A stretch of 22,196 nt of DNA from Paratissierella sp033809995 (GTDB taxonomy: Bacteria > Bacillota > Clostridia > Tissierellales > Tissierellaceae): contig JAPXKQ010000037.1 in NCBI GenBank assembly GCA_033809995.1, positions 1-22,196 on the forward strand, in the 5' to 3' direction. A program made the translations under genes and the position numbers. The stretch's first letter is position 1. Each line of letters begins with the position of its first letter. The notes below the pieces were generated by a model. The model ran no database searches, was not told the DNA's origin, and saw only the letters and a list, made by a program, of their open reading frames with translations. This document shows, in pieces, positions 14,611 through 21,796 of the stretch.

Positions 14611-16377
14611 CTAAGGTAACATATCCTTAATTCTATCCAATAATGCTGCCATTTGTGCTCGGGTAACTTTTTCTTTAGGTCTAAAGGTTCCATCTTCAAA
14701 TCCTTCAAAGATATTTTCCTTTGCCATAGTAACTATATATGGATAAGACCATCTCGAGGAGTTGATATCTTTAAAGGGATTGTTACCCTTTTGAGAAGGG
14801 GAAATCTTCAGCAATCTAGACAACAATGTTGCCATCTCTTCTCTTGTAAGGGATTCATCGGGAGCAAATCTCTGATTTCCTAATCCTTCCATCAGTCCAT
14901 GCTGTATTGCAATTTCGATATTTTCCTTTGCCCAATGATTATACGGAATATCCTTAAAATAAGGTATATTGTAATAAGTGTTTTGCAATCCTAAAACACG
15001 AACTAGGAGGGTAGCAGCTTCTGCCCTAGTCAAAGCCTTATTGGGTTCGAAATAAGAATCCCTAGTTCCAATCATCCAACCTCTTTCACTTACAGAGAGT
15101 ATTGGAGCCTTTGCCCATCCTTCACCTACATCAACAAAAATTCTACTACTATTAACCCATTGATTATATACATCCCAAATATTTTGTGTAGCCTGATGTA
15201 GGCTCCAACTTCCAGCACCTTTTAGATTATATTTCTCTATCAAGTTTAACTTGCCAAGAATAGATTGTTCATTTTCAAACCATATAGTGTATTTACCCAT
15301 AGGGAAGCCTGCTTCATAGTCAGTGATATTAACAGTAGCCATTGGAGACTTTGAATAATTATCAAAGGTCACAGTGCCATTATATTTTCCAATGAGCTCA
15401 TTTATTTTAATTAAGCTAGTTCCTTTTCCTTTGATACTTCCATCATCTTTCCAATACCTTCCGTAGAAAGGAAGACCGATTACAATTTTTGAAGGAGGGG
15501 CATATTTTAGAGCATACTTAATAGATTCTTCCACAAACCCTACACTGGCAACTGGTCCAGGATCACCAGTCTCATAGTGTTCATCATAAGACATAATCAT
15601 AAGATAATCAGCATATTGTGCTAGTCTTGAATAGTCAAATGAACCATACCAACCTTCTGTATATCCATGTGGATTGGCTGCAACAGATACAGAAACCTCC
15701 TTTTCTTTAGGAAGTGCATCTCTCAATGCCTTTACAAACAATGTAAAACTGTCTCTGTCTTCTACAGTTACGTTTTCAATATCTACATTAATTCCGTCTA
15801 GGTTATACTTGTTTATAATATTTGCTATTTCGCTTACTAATATATCTCTATTATTAAGGGCAGCACGACCAACGTCACGATTCCAGTGATTGCCAAGAAA
15901 TGGGACTACTCTATATCCTCTCTTCTGCATCTGTTTAATAGTATAAGAGTCAAATTGAGAGGTTAATTGCAAATGCCCATCAGATGTTAAATCAAAATAA
16001 CTAGGGGAAATAACATCCAAGACCTTTCCAGTGTGACTTAAAGTATCGATAAGGGCATCTCCAGTTTCAAAATAGGCATAGGTCATATTAAAGACAGGCT
16101 TTGCATTTGACGCCATTCCCTCAGCAAATCCTGAGAAACTTTGCAAGGTAATAGTGGCGACTACCATTGTACCTACGACCAATTTAACGCTATTAATTTT
16201 TATATCAGGAAACTTATTTTTTATAAATTCGTTAATAAACTTATCTAAATTAGCAATTTTCTCTTCTTTATTACTTTCAAATTCGTCTGCAAATTCAGTC
16301 AACCCAACATCAAGATATAAGATAAGTGTATAACCATCATCATTTTTTTCTAGTCTATAACTTCTAACAAAATCCAT
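14611..16377 (-). CDS. SLH-anchored GH18 family glycosidase
   Basis: A 588-residue surface enzyme. Residues about 95-405 are a GH18 (chitinase-like) barrel close to the YaaH/SleL spore-cortex type; the catalytic motif is DGINVDIE (194-201) with E201 as proton donor, followed by MSYDEH (262-267) and a late Trp motif (GSWSLHQ, 389-395). Three SLH repeats (about 414-463, 473-523, 534-583), the second and third with TRE/TRA signatures, would bind secondary cell-wall polymer. The N-terminus is odd: about 60 charged, presumably cytoplasmic residues precede the single hydrophobic segment (62-85). No LysM domain is present. It probably cuts N-acetylglucosamine-containing wall or chitin-like polymer at the cell surface. 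ATG is preceded by GGAGGG. It stands alone between repeats; the link to the sugar operon is uncertain. Confidence 0.88.
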   Translation of the reverse strand: MDFVRSYRLEKNDDGYTLILYLDVGLTEFADEFESNKEEKIANLDKFINEFIKNKFPDIKINSVKLVVGTMVVATITLQSFSGFAEGMASNAKPVFNMTYAYFETGDALIDTLSHTGKVLDVISPSYFDLTSDGHLQLTSQFDSYTIKQMQKRGYRVVPFLGNHWNRDVGRAALNNRDILVSEIANIINKYNLDGINVDIENVTVEDRDSFTLFVKALRDALPKEKEVSVSVAANPHGYTEGWYGSFDYSRLAQYADYLMIMSYDEHYETGDPGPVASVGFVEESIKYALKYAPPSKIVIGLPFYGRYWKDDGSIKGKGTSLIKINELIGKYNGTVTFDNYSKSPMATVNITDYEAGFPMGKYTIWFENEQSILGKLNLIEKYNLKGAGSWSLHQATQNIWDVYNQWVNSSRIFVDVGEGWAKAPILSVSERGWMIGTRDSYFEPNKALTRAEAATLLVRVLGLQNTYYNIPYFKDIPYNHWAKENIEIAIQHGLMEGLGNQRFAPDESLTREEMATLLSRLLKISPSQKGNNPFKDINSSRWSYPYIVTMAKENIFEGFEDGTFRPKEKVTRAQMAALLDRIKDMLP

Positions 16378-16388
16378 AATATCCCTCC

Positions 16389-16414
16389 ATTCTAGGTAGT
16401 ATTTCCATAGAATG
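16389..16414 (-). promoter_or_regulatory. Hairpin abutting the ribosome binding site of the GH18 gene
   Basis: CATTCTA (16389-16395) and TAGAATG (16408-16414) form a 7-bp inverted repeat with 12 bases between. The GGAGGG site (16383-16388) is directly adjacent on the gene's strand, so the hairpin could influence translation or be an operator. Position and pairing are the only evidence. Confidence 0.35.
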
Positions 16415-16444
16415 AAAAGATATGAGTTTCTATTCTTGTAGCTG

Positions 16445-16516
16445 TGTCATTTCGACCGCAGTGGAGAAATCTCCGCCTTTAAAAGAGGAGATCCCTCAAC
16501 TACGCTCGGGATGACA
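16445..16516. repeat. TGTCAT-type interspersed repeat, inverted pair
   Basis: A forward copy at 16445-16474 (TGTCATTTCGACCGCAGTGG onward, ending CTCC) and a reverse copy at 16487-16516 (GGAGATCCC onward, ending CTCGGGATGACA) form an imperfect inverted repeat, 30 bp per arm with a 12-base centre. It lies between the GH18 gene and the end of the pyruvate dehydrogenase operon, touching that operon's terminator. Confidence 0.82.
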
Positions 16517-16547
16517 ATAAAAGAGGTGAAATACCTCTTTTATTGTC
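16513..16547 (-). terminator. Terminator of the pyruvate dehydrogenase operon
   Basis: GACAATAAAAGAGGT (16513-16527) pairs perfectly over 15 bp with ACCTCTTTTATTGTC (16533-16547) around a 5-base loop. On the minus strand it overlaps the stop codon of the E3 gene. The stem contains its own T-rich run rather than a long separate tail. Confidence 0.8.
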
Positions 16548-17922
16548 ACATATGAATTGGCTTATCTATGGCTCCAAAAGCAGCCTCCATAAATATTTCT
16601 GACGTTGTCGGATGAGGAAGTACAGTCTTTGCCATATCAAATATAGTCCCTTCAAGCTGCATTACAGCAACAGCACTAGATATCATATCACTAGCATTAT
16701 TAGACATTATATGTGTTCCGATTATCTCACCATATTCATTATCTGAAACTATTTTTATAAATCCTACTGTATCCCCCTCAGAAAGTGCCTTCCCATTAGC
16801 TGATAATGGGAACTTACTTACGGTAACATTATGACCTTTCTCTTTAGCTTGCTCTTCTGTAAGTCCTACACTTGCGATTTCAGGGAAAGTATAAGCTACC
16901 AACGGTACATGGTTGTAATTCATCTTGCTGACCATTCCCATGATATTTTCTGCAGCGACAATTCCTTCAGCTGAAGCCACGTGGGCCAATGGATATTTTC
17001 CAATGACATCGCCTATAGCATATACTCCATTTATATTTGTCTCCATTCTTTCATTTGTATCTATAAATCCTTTGGAAGTAAGTTTTAAATTTAAACTTTC
17101 TAACCCTGATAAATTAGGCTTAATGCCCAAGGATAGTAGATATTTATCAGCCTTAAATATTTTTTCTTTGTCCTTTTGCTCCACTACAATTCCATCATTA
17201 GATAAGGATTTTATATCTGCATTTGCTACAATTTTGATTCCATCCTTCTTAAGTTGTCTTTCTAGAGTCTTTGACATTTCCTTTTCAACTGTAGATAGTA
17301 TTCCATCTGCATTAAAAATCATTGTTACATTTGAGCCTAATGCATTGAAAAGTGTTGCAAATTCTACAGCATAAACATTACCACCTAAGATTATCAATTC
17401 CTTTGGAATCTCTTCCAATTGTAATGCAGCCTTACTACCTATAATTAACCCTGACTCATATCCTTCCTTAAACCCTGGTAACTCAGGTATATTTTCTCTT
17501 GCACCTGTTGCTATAATAAGGTTTTTACCCTCAATTATTTCACCATTAACCTCAACATGAGTCTTATGGATTACACGTCCTTTGCCTTCAAATAAATCTA
17601 TCTTATTTTTCTTGAACAGCATACCTATTCCCGATACAAGTCTATTTACCACAGTATCCTTGCGATTGATAAGTGACTTCCAATCAATATTCAGCTTTTC
17701 TTTATCTATTCCCTGTATACCAAAGTCTTCGCCCTTTAACATATCCCTGTAGAGTTTTGCACTTTGAAGTAGGGTTTTGGTAGGGATACAGCCCCAATTG
17801 AGACATACCCCACCTAATTTTTCTTTTTCAACAACTGCTACTTTTGCCCCAAGTTGTGCTGCCTTAATTGCTGCAACATATCCTCCAGGGCCTCCACCTA
17901 TTATAATTACGTCATATGCCAT
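16546..17922 (-). CDS. pdhD: Dihydrolipoamide dehydrogenase (E3) of the pyruvate dehydrogenase complex
   Basis: A 458-residue FAD flavoprotein that reoxidises the dihydrolipoyl groups of E2, normally passing electrons to NAD. The FAD motif is IIIGGGPGG (6-14), the redox disulfide is C40/C45 in GGVCLNWGCIPTK, the second FAD motif is GVYAIGD, and the C-terminal active-site HPTTSE motif is intact. The NAD-binding motif is unusual: where GGGxxG is expected, this protein has GGNVYA (180-185), and the acidic residue after the next strand is missing (VTMIFNADG). Coenzyme use may therefore be altered. I choose ATG 17922; a GTG three codons upstream overlaps the AAGGGGTG ribosome binding site. It is the last gene of the operon, starting 12 bases after the E2 stop. 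Confidence 0.92.
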   Translation of the reverse strand: MAYDVIIIGGGPGGYVAAIKAAQLGAKVAVVEKEKLGGVCLNWGCIPTKTLLQSAKLYRDMLKGEDFGIQGIDKEKLNIDWKSLINRKDTVVNRLVSGIGMLFKKNKIDLFEGKGRVIHKTHVEVNGEIIEGKNLIIATGARENIPELPGFKEGYESGLIIGSKAALQLEEIPKELIILGGNVYAVEFATLFNALGSNVTMIFNADGILSTVEKEMSKTLERQLKKDGIKIVANADIKSLSNDGIVVEQKDKEKIFKADKYLLSLGIKPNLSGLESLNLKLTSKGFIDTNERMETNINGVYAIGDVIGKYPLAHVASAEGIVAAENIMGMVSKMNYNHVPLVAYTFPEIASVGLTEEQAKEKGHNVTVSKFPLSANGKALSEGDTVGFIKIVSDNEYGEIIGTHIMSNNASDMISSAVAVMQLEGTIFDMAKTVLPHPTTSEIFMEAAFGAIDKPIHM

Positions 17923-17934
17923 TAGCTTCACCCC

Positions 17935-19278
17935 TTAAGATTTTAATAACAACAATTCAGGGTCCATTAACAAATCTCTTAATAGATTTAAGAAACGTGC
18001 ACCGCTTGCACCATCAATTGTTCTATGATCGTAGGATAGAGATACGGGTAGCACCTTAGCAATTACAATTTCATCATCTCTTACTATAGGCTTCTTAACA
18101 ACACGACCTAAGCCAAGGATTGCTGATTCTGGATAATTTATTATAGGAATGCCATAATATCCACCTATTGAACCATAATTTGTAATGGAGAAAGAACTTC
18201 CTTTTAGTTCACTTAAATCAACTTTATTATCCTTAGCTCTAGAGGTTATATCAGCGATTTCCTTTGCAAGTTCAACTATTGATTTTCTATCAGCATTTCG
18301 TGCTACTGGCACCATAAGACCTCTCTCTGTATCTGTTGCAATTCCTATATGATAGAAATGTTTCAATATTAGTTCATTATTCACCTCATCCAATGAAGCA
18401 TTAAACTCTGGGAATGTCTTCAAAGCTACAATTGTTGCCTTAACTATAAACGGTAAATAGGTTAGACTGATATCCTCTTCTTTTAATACTTCTTTGTATT
18501 TCTTTCTGAAATCATCTAATCTACTAATATCAATTTCATCCATTGCAGTAGTATGAGGAATAGTAAATCTAGATTGTGTCATTTTTTCTGCAATGGTCTT
18601 TCTAATTCTTGATAGGGGAACTCTAGTAATGCTTTCGCCCCCAGAAACTTCTTCTTTAAATTCGAAGGTAGGCTTTTCAAATTCATATTTTGGAGCTGCA
18701 AATTTTGGAGTTTCAACCTTTGTTGCATCAGCCTTAGGAGCTTCTGCCTTAGCTAATGAGTCCTTAAAGTTTCTGATATCCTCTTTCATTACACGTCCGC
18801 CTGGTCCTGTACCTATTACCTCATTGATATCAACACCCAAGTCCTTTGCCAATCCCCTTGCTACTGGAGTTGCAAGTACCTTTTTCTTTTTATCTAATTT
18901 TGGGGTAGATACGATGTCTTCTGTGCTTGGAGGTATTTCCTCTGATGAAACTATTACTTCACCTACTACACCGGCTGTTTCCTCTTCCGCAACAGGTTCT
19001 CTTGTTTCCACAATAGAAACCTCTTCTGCATTAGCTTCACCTGATAAATCTATTACAACAAAAACATCTCCTACATGAATGATATCTCCAGCCTTTGCCT
19101 TTAACTCCAATACTCGACCAGATCTTGGGGATGGGATTTCGGTAGTAACCTTATCAGTCTCTACCTCAGCTACAGAATCTCCTTCATTTATATTATCTCC
19201 TACATTAATCATCCATTTTATAATTGTACCTTCATGGATACCCTCTCCAATATCGGGGAAACGATATTCAAATTTCAT
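17935..19278 (-). CDS. pdhC: Dihydrolipoamide acetyltransferase (E2) of the pyruvate dehydrogenase complex
   Basis: A 447-residue core subunit that carries and transfers the acyl group to CoA. It has one lipoyl domain (1-78) with lipoyl lysine K43 in VETDKVTTE, an acidic/Pro-rich linker, a peripheral-subunit-binding domain (about 135-170, ATPVARGLAKDLGV and GTGPGGRV), an Ala/Pro/Lys-rich linker (172-210), and the catalytic acyltransferase domain ending with the HxxxDG motif (SYDHRTIDGAS, H417 and D421). Only one lipoyl domain is present, as in Bacillus PdhC. I choose ATG 19278; the GTG at 19296 would place the AAGGAGG ribosome site inside the protein. It follows the E1 beta stop by 18 bases. 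Confidence 0.94.
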   Translation of the reverse strand: MKFEYRFPDIGEGIHEGTIIKWMINVGDNINEGDSVAEVETDKVTTEIPSPRSGRVLELKAKAGDIIHVGDVFVVIDLSGEANAEEVSIVETREPVAEEETAGVVGEVIVSSEEIPPSTEDIVSTPKLDKKKKVLATPVARGLAKDLGVDINEVIGTGPGGRVMKEDIRNFKDSLAKAEAPKADATKVETPKFAAPKYEFEKPTFEFKEEVSGGESITRVPLSRIRKTIAEKMTQSRFTIPHTTAMDEIDISRLDDFRKKYKEVLKEEDISLTYLPFIVKATIVALKTFPEFNASLDEVNNELILKHFYHIGIATDTERGLMVPVARNADRKSIVELAKEIADITSRAKDNKVDLSELKGSSFSITNYGSIGGYYGIPIINYPESAILGLGRVVKKPIVRDDEIVIAKVLPVSLSYDHRTIDGASGARFLNLLRDLLMDPELLLLKS

Positions 19279-19296
19279 ATTATATTCCTCCTTCAC

Positions 19297-20277
19297 CTAA
19301 AATTTCACTACATCAAGTATTGATTTTGCAATTCTTTCAGGAGTTGGGATATAGTGATGCTCTCCTTTTGGTAATGGGAATATGGTGTCAAAACCTGTTA
19401 CCCTTGTTGGAGGAGCTTCTAGATAAAGAAATGCTTTCTCATTTACTAATGATATAATCTCAGCACCAACACCAAAAGATTTAGGAGCTTCGTGGACTAC
19501 AATTACTCTTCCGGTCTTCTTGACTGAATCTATGATTGCGTCCCTATCCATTGGAGAAATGGTTCTTAGGTCAAGAATTTCAGGATTGATTCCTTTTTCT
19601 TTAACTATTTCTGCTGCCTTTTGTACATCTCTTACCATGGCACCCCATGTTACGATAGTTAGGTCTTCTCCTTCTTGAACTAATTTTGCCTTACCAATTG
19701 GAAGTTCATAAGCCTCCATTGGGACATCCTGTCTGAATGCACGATAAATTCTTTTGGGTTCAAGGAACAATACTGGGTCTGGGTCCCTTATAGCTGCAAT
19801 GAGTAGTCCTTTTGCATCATAAGGAGTAGATGGTATAACTACCTTAAGCCCTGGTATATGAGCATACATTGCCTCTGTACTTTCAGAGTGATGTTCTAGA
19901 GCCCTAATTCCTCCACCATAAGGTGCCCTAATTACCATTGGAAGAGTAAAACCACCACGGGATCTATTTCTCATTCTTGCAACGTGATTTATTATTTGAT
20001 TAAATGCTGGGTATGAAAATCCCATAAATTGAAGCTCAACTACGGGTTTCATTCCATTGATAGCCATGCCTATAGCTGTTCCAACTATACCTGATTCGGC
20101 AAGAGGGCTATCAAATACTCTAGCTTCCCCATATTTTTCTTGGAGTCCAACAGTAGCTCTAAATACTCCACCTTCAACCCCAACGTCTTCTCCATAGACT
20201 ACGACAGATTTATCAAGTTCTAATTCATTATCTAAAGCTTGAGTTACAGCTTGAATTAAATTTAACTTATTATCCAT
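19297..20277 (-). CDS. pdhB: Pyruvate dehydrogenase E1 beta subunit
   Basis: A 326-residue subunit, usual in length for the alpha2beta2 type of 2-oxoacid dehydrogenase. It has the E1 beta motifs GEDVGVEGGVFRAT (29-42), the cofactor-activating Glu E61 in SPLAESGIVG, MGFSYPAF, RAPYGGGI with a following EHHSES active-site His, and the C-terminal VHEAPKSFGVGAEI. With E1 alpha it decarboxylates the 2-oxoacid and acetylates lipoyl-E2. The ATG is one base after the E1 alpha stop, and its AGGAGG site lies within the end of E1 alpha, so translation is coupled. Confidence 0.95.
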   Translation of the reverse strand: MDNKLNLIQAVTQALDNELELDKSVVVYGEDVGVEGGVFRATVGLQEKYGEARVFDSPLAESGIVGTAIGMAINGMKPVVELQFMGFSYPAFNQIINHVARMRNRSRGGFTLPMVIRAPYGGGIRALEHHSESTEAMYAHIPGLKVVIPSTPYDAKGLLIAAIRDPDPVLFLEPKRIYRAFRQDVPMEAYELPIGKAKLVQEGEDLTIVTWGAMVRDVQKAAEIVKEKGINPEILDLRTISPMDRDAIIDSVKKTGRVIVVHEAPKSFGVGAEIISLVNEKAFLYLEAPPTRVTGFDTIFPLPKGEHHYIPTPERIAKSILDVVKF

Positions 20278-20278
20278 A

Positions 20279-21361
20279 TTACATACCTCCTTCTAAAAAT
20301 GCTTTGTACTCATTGAGTTGTTCTTCTAAATGTGGAGGCATTGTTTCATAATGATATTTGAATATATCTTCAATTTCGTATTTTGAGTTTCTCTCCATAT
20401 CTTCAAAAGTTTTCACTACTTCTGCATCTAATTCTTTTTTAATGTTTTCTTCCCACTCTTCTGTGATAATGCCCTTATTTAATAGATACTGCTTAAATCT
20501 TACAAATGGATCTTTATCCCTCCAAGATTCAACTTCCTCGTCTTTTCTGTATTTTGTTGGGTCATCGGATGTGGTATGCGGTCCAAATCTATAGGTGTAT
20601 GCCTCGATTAAAGTAGGTCCTTCACCGTTTCTAGCTCTTCTAATAGCTTCTTTTGTTGCCACATACATTGCGAATATATCATTTCCATCAACTAATATTC
20701 CTGGCATACCATATGCTACAGCTTTTTGTGCCAGTGTTTTACTTGCTGTTTGATTTTTTCTTGGAACTGAAATAGCGTATTGGTTATTCTGTATTATAAA
20801 TACAACAGGAGCTTTAAATACTGCAGCAAAGTTTAGTCCCTCGTGGAAATCTCCGTGAGAGGTACCACCATCACCGATATATGTTACAGCAACATCATTT
20901 TCACCTTTAATATTGTTTGCCATTCCAATACCAGCAGCATGTTGATATTGTGAGCCTATCGGAATAGATACAGGTAATACCCTTACCCCTTCAGGCATAT
21001 GGCTACCCCATTCATTTCCATACCAATACAGATAGATATTCTCGAGAGGAACTCCTCTCACAAGCCATGCACCCAGTTCTCTAAAAGCAGGTACGAGCCA
21101 ATCATTTTTTTCCATTGCATAAGCGCTACCTATTTGAGCAGCCTCTTGCCCAGTATTAGGAGCGTAGGTGAGCATCCTTCCTTGTCTTTGATAAGACAAT
21201 GCTCTTTCGTCAATAATTCTTACAAATAGCATAGTTTTGTATAGATATAATAATTCGTCATCAGTTAATGAAGGCATATCTTCACTATTAACAATTTCTC
21301 CACTTTTGTCCATGATTTGATAAATTGCATTATCTAGTGGATTGTAATCTTCAAAACGCAT
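20279..21361 (-). CDS. pdhA: Pyruvate dehydrogenase E1 alpha subunit
   Basis: A 360-residue thiamine-diphosphate subunit. The ThDP/Mg motif runs from GDGGTSHGD (163-171) to IIQNNQYA (189-196). The phosphorylation-loop region (RFGPHTTSDDPTKYR) and the start RQGRMLTYAPNTGQEA are close to Bacillus PdhA, which is why I call pyruvate rather than branched-chain oxoacid or acetoin as substrate; those cannot be fully excluded. It is the first gene of a four-gene operon in the usual order. AAGGGGG precedes the ATG by about 8 bases. A perfect Fur-type box lies 41 bp upstream, so iron control is predicted. Having this complex is not universal in Clostridia, where pyruvate:ferredoxin oxidoreductase dominates. 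Confidence 0.92.
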   Translation of the reverse strand: MRFEDYNPLDNAIYQIMDKSGEIVNSEDMPSLTDDELLYLYKTMLFVRIIDERALSYQRQGRMLTYAPNTGQEAAQIGSAYAMEKNDWLVPAFRELGAWLVRGVPLENIYLYWYGNEWGSHMPEGVRVLPVSIPIGSQYQHAAGIGMANNIKGENDVAVTYIGDGGTSHGDFHEGLNFAAVFKAPVVFIIQNNQYAISVPRKNQTASKTLAQKAVAYGMPGILVDGNDIFAMYVATKEAIRRARNGEGPTLIEAYTYRFGPHTTSDDPTKYRKDEEVESWRDKDPFVRFKQYLLNKGIITEEWEENIKKELDAEVVKTFEDMERNSKYEIEDIFKYHYETMPPHLEEQLNEYKAFLEGGM

Positions 21362-21401
21362 AAATTTTTACCCCCTTAATTTAATGTATATAAATCACAA
21401 A

Positions 21402-21416
21402 TGATAATCATTATCA
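21402..21416 (-). promoter_or_regulatory. Perfect 7-1-7 Fur-type operator upstream of the pyruvate dehydrogenase operon
   Basis: TGATAATCATTATCA is an exact match to the Fur consensus TGATAATnATTATCA; related PerR and Zur boxes differ in the outer bases. It lies 41 bp upstream of the E1 alpha start. On the minus strand the left arm forms part of TTGATA, which could be the -35 of a promoter with a TATATA -10 about 19 bases on, so Fur-Fe would block transcription. This predicts that the operon is repressed with iron and expressed when iron is short. Confidence 0.8.
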
Positions 21417-21569
21417 ATTACTATTCATTAGTATATATATACATATAACTATGTTTTTAAACACCCTAAATTACATTAGACAAGCCAAATTTTGTAAATT
21501 AATCCGATTCCCGTAATTATTGTTGTAGTGGTAGATTTTCATGTCTATACGAATTTTTTATAACGAATA

Positions 21570-21613
21570 GGAAAGTCCTACAATTCTGATAACTTAATTT
21601 AATAGGACTTTCC
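21570..21613. repeat. 11-bp inverted repeat, possible hairpin
   Basis: GGAAAGTCCTA (21570-21580) and TAGGACTTTCC (21603-21613) pair perfectly around 22 bases. It has no T-tract. It could be a regulatory hairpin or operator between the divergent genes; its function is unknown. Confidence 0.55.
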
Positions 21614-21626
21614 GTAGATGAGTTTC

Positions 21627-21665
21627 AAGAAAAGCTACCTTAACACATCTTTAGATGCTTTTCTT
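21627..21665. repeat. 9-bp inverted repeat with nested palindrome
   Basis: AAGAAAAGC (21627-21635) pairs with GCTTTTCTT (21657-21665). The loop contains CATCT/AGATG, which can form a second small stem. It may be a plus-strand terminator or leader structure before the DUF3841 gene. Confidence 0.5.
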
Positions 21666-21670
21666 ACTTT

Positions 21671-21700
21671 TGTCTTCCCGACCAACGTGGAGGGATCTCC
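21671..21700 (+). repeat. TGTCAT-type interspersed repeat, solo copy
   Basis: It starts TGTCTTCCCGACCAACGTGG and ends GGGATCTCC. It is the same family as the pairs at 13408, 14512 and 16445, but with no inverted partner nearby. Confidence 0.72.
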
Positions 21701-21766
21701 TCATTTTTCACGGCTAAAATCTCCTATTAAAACTGGTATTTAATAATTGTTTTAGGGTAAATTTAA

Positions 21767-21772
21767 TATAAT
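21767..21772 (+). promoter_or_regulatory. Candidate -10 box of the DUF3841 gene
   Basis: A perfect TATAAT lies 24 bases before the ATG, leaving room for only a short leader with GAGGAGG. No good -35 is seen at 16-18 bases; TTGTTT (21747) is 14 bases away. The call is tentative. Confidence 0.35.
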
Positions 21773-21796
21773 AAGAATTTATTGAGGAGGATACCC

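Larger units (their letters stand above)
21362..21796. other. 435-bp divergent intergenic region between pdhA and the DUF3841 gene
   Basis: No credible gene is seen. From left to right it holds the leader and promoter region of the pyruvate dehydrogenase operon with the Fur-type box (21402-21416), an AT-rich block (21431-21453), two hairpin-forming inverted repeats (21570-21613 and 21627-21665), one solo interspersed repeat (21671-21700) and a candidate promoter for the DUF3841 gene (21767-21772). I do not recognise a known riboswitch class. Confidence 0.7.

Noticed and set aside
18593..19078. 161-residue plus-strand frame opposite E2
   Set aside because: Ser/Thr/Pro-rich shadow of the E2 linker and lipoyl region; no ribosome site and no domain.
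16546..21361. Branched-chain oxoacid or acetoin dehydrogenase operon
   Set aside because: E1 alpha is closest in remembered motifs to Bacillus PdhA (RQGR-YAP-GQEA, TYxGDGGTS, RxGPHT) and no acetoin- or leucine-degradation genes are adjacent; the possibility is kept as an alternative in the gene entry.
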